Source: Sclerodactyla briareus (lineage: Eukaryota > Echinodermata > Holothuroidea > Dendrochirotida > Sclerodactylidae). Taken from it: 64,000 bases of DNA. Shown here piece after piece: positions 26,990 through 37,265 of the stretch. The notes under the pieces were generated by a model. It was not told the DNA's origin. It worked only from the letters and a program-made list of their open reading frames with translations, and ran no database searches. Location: NCBI GenBank assembly GCA_026419785.1, contig JAODTK010001965.1, positions 1 to 64,000 on the forward strand, read 5' to 3'. A program made the translations under genes and the position numbers. How positions within the stretch are numbered: position 1 is the first letter of the stretch; every line of letters begins with the position of its first letter.

Positions 26990-27600
26990 CCCGAACCGAG
27001 ATTCCCCGAGCGTGAGGGAAAAGGGGTGGCCATGCCGAGGATTCACTCGCAGGGGGTCCCGAAGGTATGAAGCGGTAAAGGTTATCTGAGTTTCATCTCG
27101 CAGCCTATAGAATATCCTCAAACGGCACACCTATATAAGCGCGAGGGAGGAGGCAACCCCCCGCAATAGAGAGCTCGCGGTCGAGACTGGACCAAACGCC
27201 CGGCGGATATGAATGCCGATACAGCGAGAGATCGTAACCCTGGAGGCGCGTGCATGAGGTCGCCGCGTGAAAACAAACAGCGACGTACACGGACCACAGA
27301 GGGGACGAGTTCGATCCAGGTTAACCTGAGGGACCCAACCGCCCTCACTATTTCCCCTCCACTCCGAGAACTCCACCAAAGCAGCGATGAAAACTCGGAG
27401 CTGGGAGAGATTGACCGACGGCGTTATTAGTGAGGAAACGACGGCGTCGGAACCAGGCGGACCGTGAGGCCGAAAAGCATATGGCCGGAGCGGAAGACGG
27501 AGCAAGCAAGAGCACAGGCGGCCGAGACGATGCCGCCGAAGAAGGAACGCTGTCTCAACCAACAGCTGCGGCAAAGAGCAGTACGTAGCGGTTCAATGGG
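26990..27600 (-). pseudogene. DIRS tyrosine recombinase domain, frameshifted
   Basis: On the minus strand, frames carry in order FTRRPHARASRVTISRCIG (the P-H-x-x-x-S-x-x-T-I-S-R-W motif region of DIRS recombinases), LLRGVASSLALI with an arginine-glycine in the box II position, GVPFEDIL, and finally TFTASYLRDPL. The last matches the T-F-x-x-F-Y-L-R box that holds the catalytic tyrosine (codon at 27,065-27,067). The box II histidine is not clearly readable. At least two frame changes separate these boxes. In the family this enzyme integrates a circular DNA copy without target-site duplication. Confidence 0.75.
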
Positions 27601-28164
27601 AGGCTCCGCTAGTATCCGCAGAACGTCCCCCATGTCCCAGGGCGGAACTAGAGGCGAACCCTAGGACGATCCAAGTACATGCTAGAAGGATGAAGGTCAA
27701 GTGGACTGCACAGAAGACACGTTGACCAGTCCCGAAACCGTATGTATAGCGAAAAGCAGAGCGGTAACCCCGGATCGGTTCACTTTGCCAGCCCTAAACG
27801 GAACAAGTAGAGGAGGAAATGGGCCACCTCCCCGACAGGGGACGCGGCCGGAGAAACCTGGCGATCCGCCACACCACCCGCAGGTACAATCTGAGTCGCG
27901 AATCCACAGGCGAAGGGTGGAATCTCTCCGACCCGGGCCGCCATCGCGGCAGCCTTCTCAGGAAATGCCCGACGCTCGGAGGGAATTCTGAAACACGTCA
28001 CGCAAACAGGCCCAGAGCTCCCCCCCCCCCTCTTTCCCGGATGGGACGGCGCGTTCCCAGACCCGGAAGCACTTCAGGAGGTCGAAGAAGCCGGGAGAAC
28101 CCGTAGCGGCCCCCCGCCAGCAACGCCAGAAGTAGCTGAACCACGCTCGGGCGCCAAAACGCAC

Positions 28165-28870
28165 TATTCGGCGGGACCCAAACGGGCTCCATGCCAACCT
28201 TCGACGAGGCCGAGCGGCGGGAAGGCAAACGCATTGAGAAAGGCCCAAACCAGAGCAAGAGCAATCGACTGCCCAGGCGCCCCTCGACGGGACTCGTGCG
28301 CAGAAGAGGCAGCTTTGCGTGAGAGGCGAAGCCGAACAAGTCCACTCCGGACGATGAAATCTAGAACAACGCTCACAACTCGATCGTGAAGGAGCGACGG
28401 AAGAGTGATGCGCGAGCGCATGTCCGCGATGGAGATCTTTGAACCCGGAAGGTGAAACGCCTGAAAACGCACCCTGTGCGTGCGGCACCTCAGGAAAGAT
28501 CCTGGTCACTGACTAAGACTCCGCGAATGCGTCCCGCCCTGCGGGGTATGTACGACACCGCCGCGGTACGGTCGCCAACGACCAGTACGAGAAGCCCGCA
28601 CCATCTCGGTTGCATAATTGCAGGCGCGGAAACAACGCCAGCAACTCGGAGCAAATTCATGTGGGTCCCCGCACTCCCGATTCGCACACGGGAGCCAACG
28701 AAACTCCAGCGAGGCTCCGGACGTGAGGCAAAAAGTTGGACGGGAAGGAGGGACAGGACCCCTGCAGAGTTGTCCCTGTTCAGCCACCACCGGATTACCG
28801 GGTCCAGGTGTGGCTGCCACGGCACTGGCGTCGACAAGATCCCGAGACGACGGCGAAAAAAGGCCAAGAG
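28165..28870 (-). pseudogene. DIRS RNase H and connection domain, frameshifted
   Basis: Reading down the minus strand: a P-x-L-x-W-W-L element (DPVIRWWLNRDN), then RWSFVGSRVRIGSAG where family members carry an aspartate-containing first motif, MNLLRVAGV (H-I-N-x-L-E equivalent), VVGDRTAAVSYIPRRAG matching the D-N-T-x-V-x-Y-I-N box, then AFHLPGSKISIADMRSR (H-x-P-G-x-x-N-x-x-A-D-x-x-S-R), and DLFGFASHAKLP (D-L-F-A-S). Motif order and spacing are those of the DIRS RNase H. Frames change at least three times. Confidence 0.75.
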
Positions 28871-28899
28871 GTGGATCTGGAGGGGGGGTCCATGTACAG

Positions 28900-30350
28900 A
28901 CGGCCGAAGGGAAACAAGGTTTCCACTAGGTCGCCATGAAGCCGAGGAGCACCAGCCACGCCCGCCGCATGGAGAGTTCTGCCCTGAACAGCGACAGCCG
29001 ACACCCAGTCTCCCCAGGGTGGGGGTGGCACCCCGTCAGCTAAACGATCTGCGCACCAGATAAACGATCTGCGGGGATGGTTGCAGGTCGGACTTGGCAA
29101 GTTGACGAGCCATCCAGGCTCCGCGCCAAAGTCCAGAACCGTGCGGGTGCTCCTCTGAACCTCCGCTGATGAGCCACAGATAAGCCATCATCCAGATAAG
29201 TGAAGGTCTGGACCCCCTGACGACGCAGTTGGGCCACAAGGCCCTCGTGACCGTGTGAAACACACGGGGCGACGTCGATAACTCAACCAGATTTGAACGG
29301 GAGGACAATGGTGAATCGTAGGAGGAAGGCGGTTAGTGGGCGCCGCGGTAGCGGAACCATAGGAAGAAGGAATCCTCCGCTTAACGGGATATGCACGTAT
29401 GCATCCGCTAGGTCCGCCGACGTCGCCAGAGACCCCTGCGCAGTTGTTTGAAAATCACTGCTAGTGTTTCCATGAGGAAGTGGTGTGGGCCGGACGACGG
29501 TTGAGAGGACGGCAGGTTCATATCGCCGCCACGAACCGTCCCTCTTGAGCGTCAGGAAAGAAGGACGCCACAAACCGTGCCACTTCCTGCGGGAGGAGGG
29601 GAGTAATGGCCCCATGGCCAAAAGGGTTTCGGTCTCCCTCTCCAACGCTGGAGCGGTCAGCGGAAACGGCGTAGCCGAAAATCGCCGAAGCTCGGGGGAG
29701 GGGCCCGTAAACTCAAGACGATACCCCTGGGAGAGCGCGGCCAGGTCCACCTGTCCGTGGTGACAGTGGGCCACGCCCCGCAAAAGTCCCGGAGACGACC
29801 CCCCACAGGTGGTGTCCGCCTGGGGGTTCAGGGCAGGGGGCGGTAGGTCACTACCCCCGGGTGGCGGGAGGCCCCCCCACCGCCGCCTCTGCCACGGCGG
29901 GAGGAAATGACGCGCCCCCCTGGGCTTGCCGGGACGCTTGGCCGGGTCCCCTTCTGCCTCACGGGGCGGTGGGGCACCTCCAACCCTCCGGAGGGCCGAG
30001 ACGCCTGAGAAGCTCCCCCGAGCGCGGCGGCTCTGACCAGACAGCCCCCGAAGGGACTTCCCTCTACGGGCAGACACGTACGCCGTCTTCCAGTAAGTTC
30101 CCACCTGGGAAGGTACTGTTCCAGGGACCCGGGAAGAAAAGCCTCCGAGGAGGTCGGGGACCAACATAGGGGCGCTCTGAGTTGGCCCGGCGGCGAGGGA
30201 GAGAGGTTCAAGTCCGGTAGGACACATCTCCGCCGCAACAGAAGTTGCCTGATGGCAATGCGGGCAAACTATCGCGGGCCAGTCTAGTAACCGCCGACCG
30301 GATCTCGCCATCACCTCCCGCACGGAGAGGGACTGCACGAACGGCGCCAC
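28900..30350 (-). pseudogene. DIRS reverse transcriptase domain, frameshifted
   Basis: The minus frame from 30,350 to 29,283 (355 codons) carries YRLEFTGPSP, LLAMGPLLPSS, FLTLKRDGSWRR (the F-L-V-x-K-K-D-G-x-W-R-P box) and DLADAYVHIPLS (palm motif A, near 29,400). The frame then shifts. STSPRVFHTVTRAL (L-S-T-A-P-R-x-F) and QTFTYLDDGLSVAHQ follow, with YLDD at 29,198-29,187, the catalytic palm motif C. The domain copies element RNA into DNA. The upstream part of the 355-codon frame contains a C-x-x-C-H cluster (CPHCHQ) near its start. As written the enzyme is split over three or more frames. Confidence 0.85.
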
Positions 30351-30399
30351 CGGGGCGAACCACTCCGCCTAAGAAAAGCTGGAGAGCCGAGACCTTGAT

Positions 30400-32900
30400 A
30401 CCGAATCCGCTGCACGGTCAAAAAACTTGAGATCAGCGTCTCGAGTCCGCTTGTGGGCCGATCCTTCAGACGGAAGGAAGGCATTCCCCCCCTGGCCGGG
30501 AGAACCGACACCCTCCCCGACAGGACCAGCCTGTCCCACGCCTCGGGCGGCAGGGGAGGGAACGGAGAATGGACCATTACTGGCCTTGGGGTACTCGAAT
30601 GAGGCTGTCCTCCCGCTGTGGGCCGCTCGAGGGCCGTCCCCGGGCCTCGCTTGGAAAATCTGGACACGGCAGCGGCATAGGAGGGTAGGAGCGGGAGGGG
30701 GGGATCCCGGTGCTGGTCCAAACGCGCCCAGCCTGTCCGATCCTCCGTCGCGGCCTCCTGGGTCTTTGACAAGTCATGGAAAAAGCCCGAGCCAGTTCGT
30801 CACCGCCGCAGCGTAGTCTGCCTCAACGAGGCCCGTAACGGGGGGCTCTTCGGTCGACTGAAGGACTCTGCCCGACGGGCCCCCCTTCAACGGAGGGAGC
30901 AGGAGATTAGGTCGGCGAAGACGGAGGCCGGACCCTGACAACCGGTGGATGTGTGACATGTCGACTCTCCGGTTCGAGGACCGGGGGGGAAGAGCAAGTC
31001 TGTCTCCCTCGACGGCTCCGTCGGCTGAACAACAGGCGGAGACGTACGGGGAGGAACAACCGGGACACTGAAAACCATACCGGCTCGCGGGAGTGTCCGG
31101 TTGTTGTCGAGGGGGGAGGTGGACAGCGACCCCCGGTCCCCGGGGGGAGAGGCCCGTCAACTCAGGGCGTGACAGCCCTCGAGCCAACATCGCCGTCAGA
31201 GACAGAGAGCTTCCAACGTGAAGTTAATGCCCGTCTGAAGATAGCGCTTCTTCTTAGGACGGGACTTACCAGGGGGGGTTGCTCCTATTCCTCATACGAG
31301 GATGACTGCAGGGGGGGACCCGTTTTCCCGTACGCCACGGACGGGCATTGCAGTCTGGGGCGGGATCAGGGGGACAACAAACTCCGCCCCCTCCCGATGG
31401 ACTCTCTCTGACCAGCAACGTTCCCAGCATCGCCAGGAGGGGGGTGGGGCATCCCGAAGGAGACCCAAAAGTGGTGAGAACTCATGGCGATGGTTGTTTG
31501 GGACTGCCAGCCCAGCGGGGCAGCGCCCCCAAAACAACCCCGGTCGTGCGAGCCCATGACGGGTGCCCCTCCGGGTACGAAACGACGTGATGATCACAAC
31601 TGGGGGGGCAACTAAACAGTGACTATGTCACCGAAGCCCCTGGACGGCGTCTTCCTCTGACCCCAAACCTTACACCAGCGCCTGACCGCCCAACGAAACG
31701 GGATTCGGAGAGAAGCATAAACCTATGGCTGTGGGGCTTCCAGGAACACGTCCCCCAACCGGAGGAAGAGAACGTTCCCTGGACCCTGACGCCCCCCCGG
31801 GGCAGGGGTCGTGCCACCCCCAGGCAGTAGCCAATTGGTCCTGGTGGGGGGGGGGTGGGCTGAGCCGGAACCCGACACGGGAGGAGGCCTGCCATAACCC
31901 GCGGTGTTAGGGACATGACGACGGAAAGGGTGACGGCAGCGGCCTGAGGTGGAGGGAGAAGGGAGGGGGGGGACTGAGACACCGAGGTGCCCAGAGGGAT
32001 CGTAATGGGACCTGCAAGAACGGTGTGAGAGGTGGATTAAGCCCGGGCACCTTCAACGAAGTGCACCACCCTCACCACGGAGTCGCGTCCCCACGCAGGG
32101 CCGCAGTCCCCCATTGCTGGCGGACCCAACAAGGTAGCCAGCGTGGATGGAGGGGAGGAGGAAGAACAGGACGCAAGGTCCCGAGCGCCGTAGAAACGGG
32201 GGACCCGAAGCGATCCCCCACCAAGCGTGGATTTGGAGCGCACGCAAGCGCCGACGCCGCAGTAAAATGGGAGGACCTCTGATTCCTTGCGGGAGAGCGT
32301 GGCTGGAGGACATTGGAACGTAATGCTCTTCGTTTACAGAACTGTAAAAAGCAAACGAAACCAGAGTTAGTAAACCAGGATGTACTCAAACTAAGTACTC
32401 TACATAGAACAAGTACTCGAAATAGGGTCAAAGGACCCGGAGAGCGCCTGGGGTCCAACAATTGGACCCCTGCGGCCCTACTCCTAAAGTCAAATTGCAA
32501 CTTGGGACCCCCTAGGGCTTACCGGTACCGAGATATAGGGCAAAACGTGGAATTTGCACGGAAACGGTAATGAAAAGGCCCCACCCCCCCTTACCAAAGG
32601 AGGGTGGGGAAAGAAGGAAAAGCATGACCAGTCAGAGGGGCCCCTTAGGGGGAACCCAAAGGACACCCAAACCCCTGGGTATACGGCCCCCCAGGCCACC
32701 AGGGGAGGAGAAAAGCCCCCGACGGGCGGAAAATAAAGATGGCCGCCAAAGCTATGGCTTTGGAAGACGTCACCGCTCGAAACTCGAAAGATGGCTCATC
32801 TGAAATAGGAACAAATTAGATGCCCTACCTCCCCTTATAGCCCGCATAAGCGGGGCAAACGGCAAAATGCGTGACTAGATGAATATAAAAATAGGACTAT
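30400..32900 (-). other. DIRS gag-like and 5' untranslated region
   Basis: This is the 5' third of the element. Several short minus frames rich in Pro, Ser, Arg and Gly are present, but none has a recognisable domain, so gag is inferred from position only. Overlapping plus-strand frames here are shadows of the GC-rich composition. Confidence 0.45.
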
Positions 32901-33544
32901 AGACCCCAACAAATATGGCACCCCAAGGCATCCGTATCGAATTGCAAAAAAGGAACTGAGGGTGCCCTATTGAAGGCAAATTAGGCAACGGACTGAGAGA
33001 CAAGCGCTCTGAGCGCCTGTGGGCCTGTTAGCTCGCGTATCAGGATGTATCAGACTGGTTGAAAAAACACCACAAGTCAACGGACGAGAAAAAAAAACCC
33101 CATAGCCACAGGTTGTAAAATATAGTGCAAAGAAAGGATTAGGCGAAGGAGGGGGAAAAACCCGCCGAAATAGTGAGGAAAATACCCTCCAGGAGCCCAA
33201 GAGGGGCGGACAGAGCCCAGAAAGGGCTCAACAGAACAACCGTAACAAGATAGCGGGAAGGAATAACGCACATAGCCCGGGGGGGAGGGAGGGAGAAAAA
33301 CCCCGCCCCCAATGGAGAACGGACGGCCCAACGAAGCCCATACATAGACCAGGCACACACCACAGGACCGCAGGCCGCTAACGAAAGTTACGATCCCAAG
33401 AATGGGCAGGGGAAGGAATGAGTGAATTAATACAGAAAATACACCCACACCCCAAAAAGATTATATCACCTGATATGGTTGGAATAGTGGCAGAGAAAGT
33501 GACAAACGAGACCAAAAGTAGCCGTGTGGTGCGTGGCAACACAC

Positions 33545-33722
33545 CACCCCCCCCTCCGACAAGAATGTAGTGCAGCCCGTACCGCTCCCAGCTAGATACG
33601 GCTTGCGTTCCGGTACCGGCGCTGTGCTTAACTCTTTTGTAGTGGTATAGGGTGTGTTGTTTGAAGTGGCCGGTTGGCCGAAAATGCAATTTGTATAGTC
33701 CCGAAAGGTTAAGTGTGCCCTA
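33545..33722. repeat. DIRS inverted terminal repeat, 5' side
   Basis: Reverse complement of the 26,396-26,570 repeat: gtgcagcccgtac, cttaactctttt, atagggtgtgt, ttggccgaaaatgcaatttg, tatagtcc and taagtgtgccctaa. Small differences between the two copies are mainly indels. Confidence 0.88.
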
Positions 33723-34690
33723 AGGAAGTCTTTGGTTGAACTAAATAAACATATGAAGATTTCTGATAGCTCTATTAGAGAAATTAGAGTTTCAGATCAC
33801 TCAAGGAATCAAGGAATTAGTGCCCCTGATCACTTGTTGATTATCTGTACTGTTGTCGAGCCAAAGGGGTCTGGTGATAATGCTTGGAACCAAAGGTTGT
33901 GGGTTGATCCATCAATCGGATGCCAGGTAGCCTAAGGTAATAAGGAAAGTTGGGTGGTGATGTGAGCTCTAACTACCCATAATTCTGGGGCTGCTGGGTG
34001 TCCCGGCCCCCACACAGCTGTACCTGGTGTGTTCACAGTGGGAGGGGAACTGTGTCCATCCAGGCAGCACTGGCCCTGTTTCTGGACATTGAGACGCAGG
34101 GAGTGCCTCCTAAATGTGTTGTACCTTTTATTTTATCTTTGAGAGAGGCAAACGAAGCATCCAAAACGACTAATAACCAAAGAGACTTTGATTTACTACA
34201 TGTTTTCAGGGGATAGTAGAACAAGAGCTACATGCTTCTGTAAATTGCTGACTGGGCTATATTAAACTGAATGGAATAAGAACCATCGCAGAGAATAGCC
34301 GAGTCCGAAAAATCAATTGTGACAACAGATAATCTCTCACACCATGCCACTTTTCTACGCCACATGCTGTTGCTCCTCACAACTGCCATTAGCGTTCAAG
34401 ATGCATTAACACCACATTATTTTTGCGCAGCGCAAAATAAAAACCTTGACAAAAACACGACAATGCTGACCCTGTCTCTTGCCACACCATTCACCAGGAT
34501 TGCTATTCCACCACATTACTTTTGTTGCATGCTCACTACTTATCACCATAATGTTTACCCTGTTTCTTGCCATGCACTCACCACCACATGAATCAACATA
34601 ATCACAAACCTCACTAGGACTGAGTGTGCACAGTAAACTATCTCCAACCAAGACGCACTCTTAGTAACTTGCCCTGCACTGTAAACATGG
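33723..34690. other. intronic sequence, no gene
   Basis: No domain, splice-flanked frame or strong repeat was seen. A loose internal repetition (caccacattatttttg, caccacattacttttg) lies at about 34,410-34,530. Confidence 0.4.
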
Positions 34691-35425
34691 TATCCTTATC
34701 TCATTATATACCCATTCGGGGATATTTGGTTTGGCCTTCGCACCGTCTCCACCGCGTACCGCCGCGTCCGCCCGCCGTGTTTCTTGTTAGCGAATAACTC
34801 TCCCACCCTGTTGTAGGTAGTTTGAGCGAAACTTTGGCACACATGTCCGCCCCTTAGGGTGGAAATCTAGGTGAGTCGAAAAGTGGGCGTCGCCACATTA
34901 ACGGGATCCGCTAATGGCATAATTTCCACGATTGGAAGAATTTTCCGTTAGCGCAATACTCTTTAACGACCTTATCCGATGATCTTGAAAAATTGGTACA
35001 TATGTCCCGCCCTAGTGAAATCTCGGATGAGTTCGGAGTGGGCATCGCTGCATGCTGGGGGCCGCTTAATTTGCATAATTTTCGCGAAATTTTCAAGGTA
35101 GTCAGATTTGAACGAAACTAGGTGGGAGGGACTATAGGTTGATCCCGAAAATGTGGAGGTCATTTCAAGGTCATCAAAGGTCAAATTTGTGTGAATTTGC
35201 GATTTTTCCAAACTTTGTTAGATTTGACGAAACTGGTGGGAACGAACTATGAGTTGAATTCCTAAAAATTGAAGGTCATTTCAAAGGTCACGGAGGTCAA
35301 ATTGAGAAAATTTATATGCAGATTTTCCCAACTTTGTCAGATTGAACGAAACTTGGTGGGATGGATGGGGGGCTACACTGTTCCTCACTGAAAGTTAGAA
35401 GTCATTTCAAAGTCATCATGTGTCA
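34690..35425. mobile_element. family C element with ~115 bp internal tandem repeats
   Basis: It starts with atacccattcggggatat and a GC-rich stretch (ccgcgtccgcccgccgtg) that is the inverse of the end at 10,290-10,405. It then carries the family C landmarks shared with 21.5-21.8 kb. From about 35,095 there are three to four units with agattTgaacgaaactnggtggga, tgaaggtcatttcaa and ggtcaaatt at 35,105, 35,219 and 35,339, i.e. 114-120 bp apart. No coding capacity was seen. Confidence 0.7.
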
Positions 35426-35860
35426 AATTCGCTAATTCATGTGCCTATCAACACGCATGGATTACAACAAAACTGGTGGGTGAAGGTTGTCTTGGTTTCT
35501 GACCAAAATGGGGTCTTTATGGGGGGTTTGTTAGGATACTTCTTTCCAATGATGCTCAAAAGGGGTGATATACACGTGGGCGGGGTACCCGCCTACACAT
35601 GTTCTAGTTACATGATGAAATTCCAGGTTCTCAGCAATGAGCTACTTCACCTGCTAGTTTCTTCATCAATACGCTCACAACAATGATGCGTTGTTCTCTA
35701 CTTGCCACAGGCTCATCACGATCTGAAAGATCCCACCACCACAAATTCATAGGATCAAACAATGCTCTGGCATGTTTGTAAGATTTGTGGTACAGTCCTG
35801 GTTCTGTGTGCAGGGAGAATCAGGACACCACAGTCCGCAGTCGAGAGCAGGGAAAATTAC

Positions 35861-35969
35861 TGATAGATTTTTATGGACGAATGGGAAAGGGGGGGGGGAA
35901 TCCTCTCCTTCAGACGATGATGGACCGGGACCGTCACGGGTGGTGGTGGGGAGAGGACAGGCCTGTGCC
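35861..35969 (-). CDS. candidate IBTK exon, Ser/Pro-rich
   Basis: A strong pyrimidine tract and acceptor (tttttgtcttcag) precede 35,969 on the minus strand, and a possible donor gtaatt follows 35,861. The enclosed frame reads AQACPLPTTTRDGPGPSSSE then GEDSPPPFPF, an acidic Ser/Pro-rich linker of the kind found between the conserved parts of IBTK. It lies in the right order and strand between the 42.5 kb and 24.6 kb exons. Nothing diagnostic is present, so this is a candidate only. A plus-strand frame over the same bases (35,772-36,008) also exists. Confidence 0.35.
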
Positions 35970-37265
35970 CTGAAGACAAAAAGAGAGAGAAATATGACCA
36001 CAGTATGATACATCTATGCAACCAGCGTCAGATAACATTCATCCCAAGCTTTTCTGCCATGGTTAGGTCGCGGTTTAAGTGGACTGGGTATTGTTAACAC
36101 TGCGAATCAAATGTAGATTATAAATAACATCGAGAACACAACTACGAGGATGTTCAGCTTACACGAATCAAATGGACATCCATAGCAGACCTCAGTACTA
36201 GGTAGGTATTATGGTGGATGAACAGACAAAACTTGTCTGTGATTGTTAAAATAATTCTCCCTTCCATACCTGATTTCGATACTGAGAGGAATATCGATGA
36301 CATTCTATCTTGTGATCAGGGGGGGACAGTTTTATGGGTGTAGGCCCCTCCTCGATCATAATTGTCAAGAAGGCATGAGTTAAGATAGGGGGCGATAGGA
36401 CCAACGGCCTTCTAGATGAAGAACATTGGACATTGTTGGCTTCATCAGCTGTAATCAATGGGGGTGTTAATCAGAGATAGATTTGATCTTCAAAACTGTG
36501 GTTGCAGACCTTTCTCCCAGTTCTGGGGCATTGCATCATTTCTCCTACACCATGGTTATGTGTGGCATTATGATCAACTAACTGATCGCTAACTGATGTA
36601 AGTTGTAAGTGATCATTGATTGTCATAATGGGGATACGAGAGATGGAGTAGTAATGTACCAAAAATGCCATCAAGACGACCAGAAACATAGGCCATGTAG
36701 GTCCCAGCTGTACAACAACAAGGCAGTTTAGTTGTGACTTTAGTGCCTGATCAAACTACGTTTGTGCTATACCTTCTATCCAATGTGTGGCAATCGGACA
36801 TTTCCTCTACAATTGATTATGTGCCAACATTGTGCACTCTGGGGTAGAATATTTGTTGTGTGCAATAGACTAGGGACTACAATCCGCTGGAAGGCCCACT
36901 GTGGATAGCACTCACTCATATACTCACTCACTCACGAGTGAGTATATGCCAGGAATGTTGTGGCAGAATCCACCATCTGGAATGATGGGGAGGATAACAT
37001 TTAATGTCTTCTTGTTCCCCTCAGGTTCAAGATTTTATTGTCTTTCGATCCAATCAGGGGCTTCCATTCTTTGGCCACATAATCAGTTGCTGCTGCTGGT
37101 TCTCTGTAGGTTATCCCTGGCCACTTTCATTATTGCCAAATGTCCCAGGGGTTGGGACTACTGTGAGTGGTGAAGGCATCCCATCTAAGAAGGACACTGA
37201 CAAAACCACCATTAGGTAGATGAGCTTTATTATAGCAGGCCTTATCAACTACTTTTGTGAAAGTG
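35970..37265. other. intronic sequence, no gene
   Basis: No supported exon. It contains the perfect palindrome at 36,917-36,948. An open frame at 36,901-37,173 is unsupported. Confidence 0.4.
36917..36948. repeat. perfect 13 bp hairpin
   Basis: catatactcactc and gagtgagtatatg are exact reverse complements separated by the six-base loop actcac. Confidence 0.9.

Larger units (their letters stand above)
26396..33722 (-). mobile_element. DIRS-type tyrosine-recombinase retrotransposon
   Basis: This GC-rich block of about 7.3 kb lies in an IBTK intron. It has inverted terminal repeats of about 170 bp and, reading the minus strand, a gag-like region, a reverse transcriptase with YLDD, RNase H and a tyrosine recombinase. 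That order and the inverted ends are diagnostic of the DIRS group; LTR retrotransposons have direct repeats and an integrase instead. The frames are broken repeatedly by indels. No intact protein is encoded as given, and it may be a dead copy or a poorly polished one. It lies in the same orientation as the host gene. The outer boundary is taken from the symmetric TTAGGG...CACTTA on both ends. A DIRS methyltransferase domain was not recognised. Confidence 0.88.

Noticed and set aside
28452..31600. many plus-strand open frames of 60-200 codons
   Set aside because: They lie opposite the DIRS domains, are GC-rich shadows and contain no recognisable motifs.
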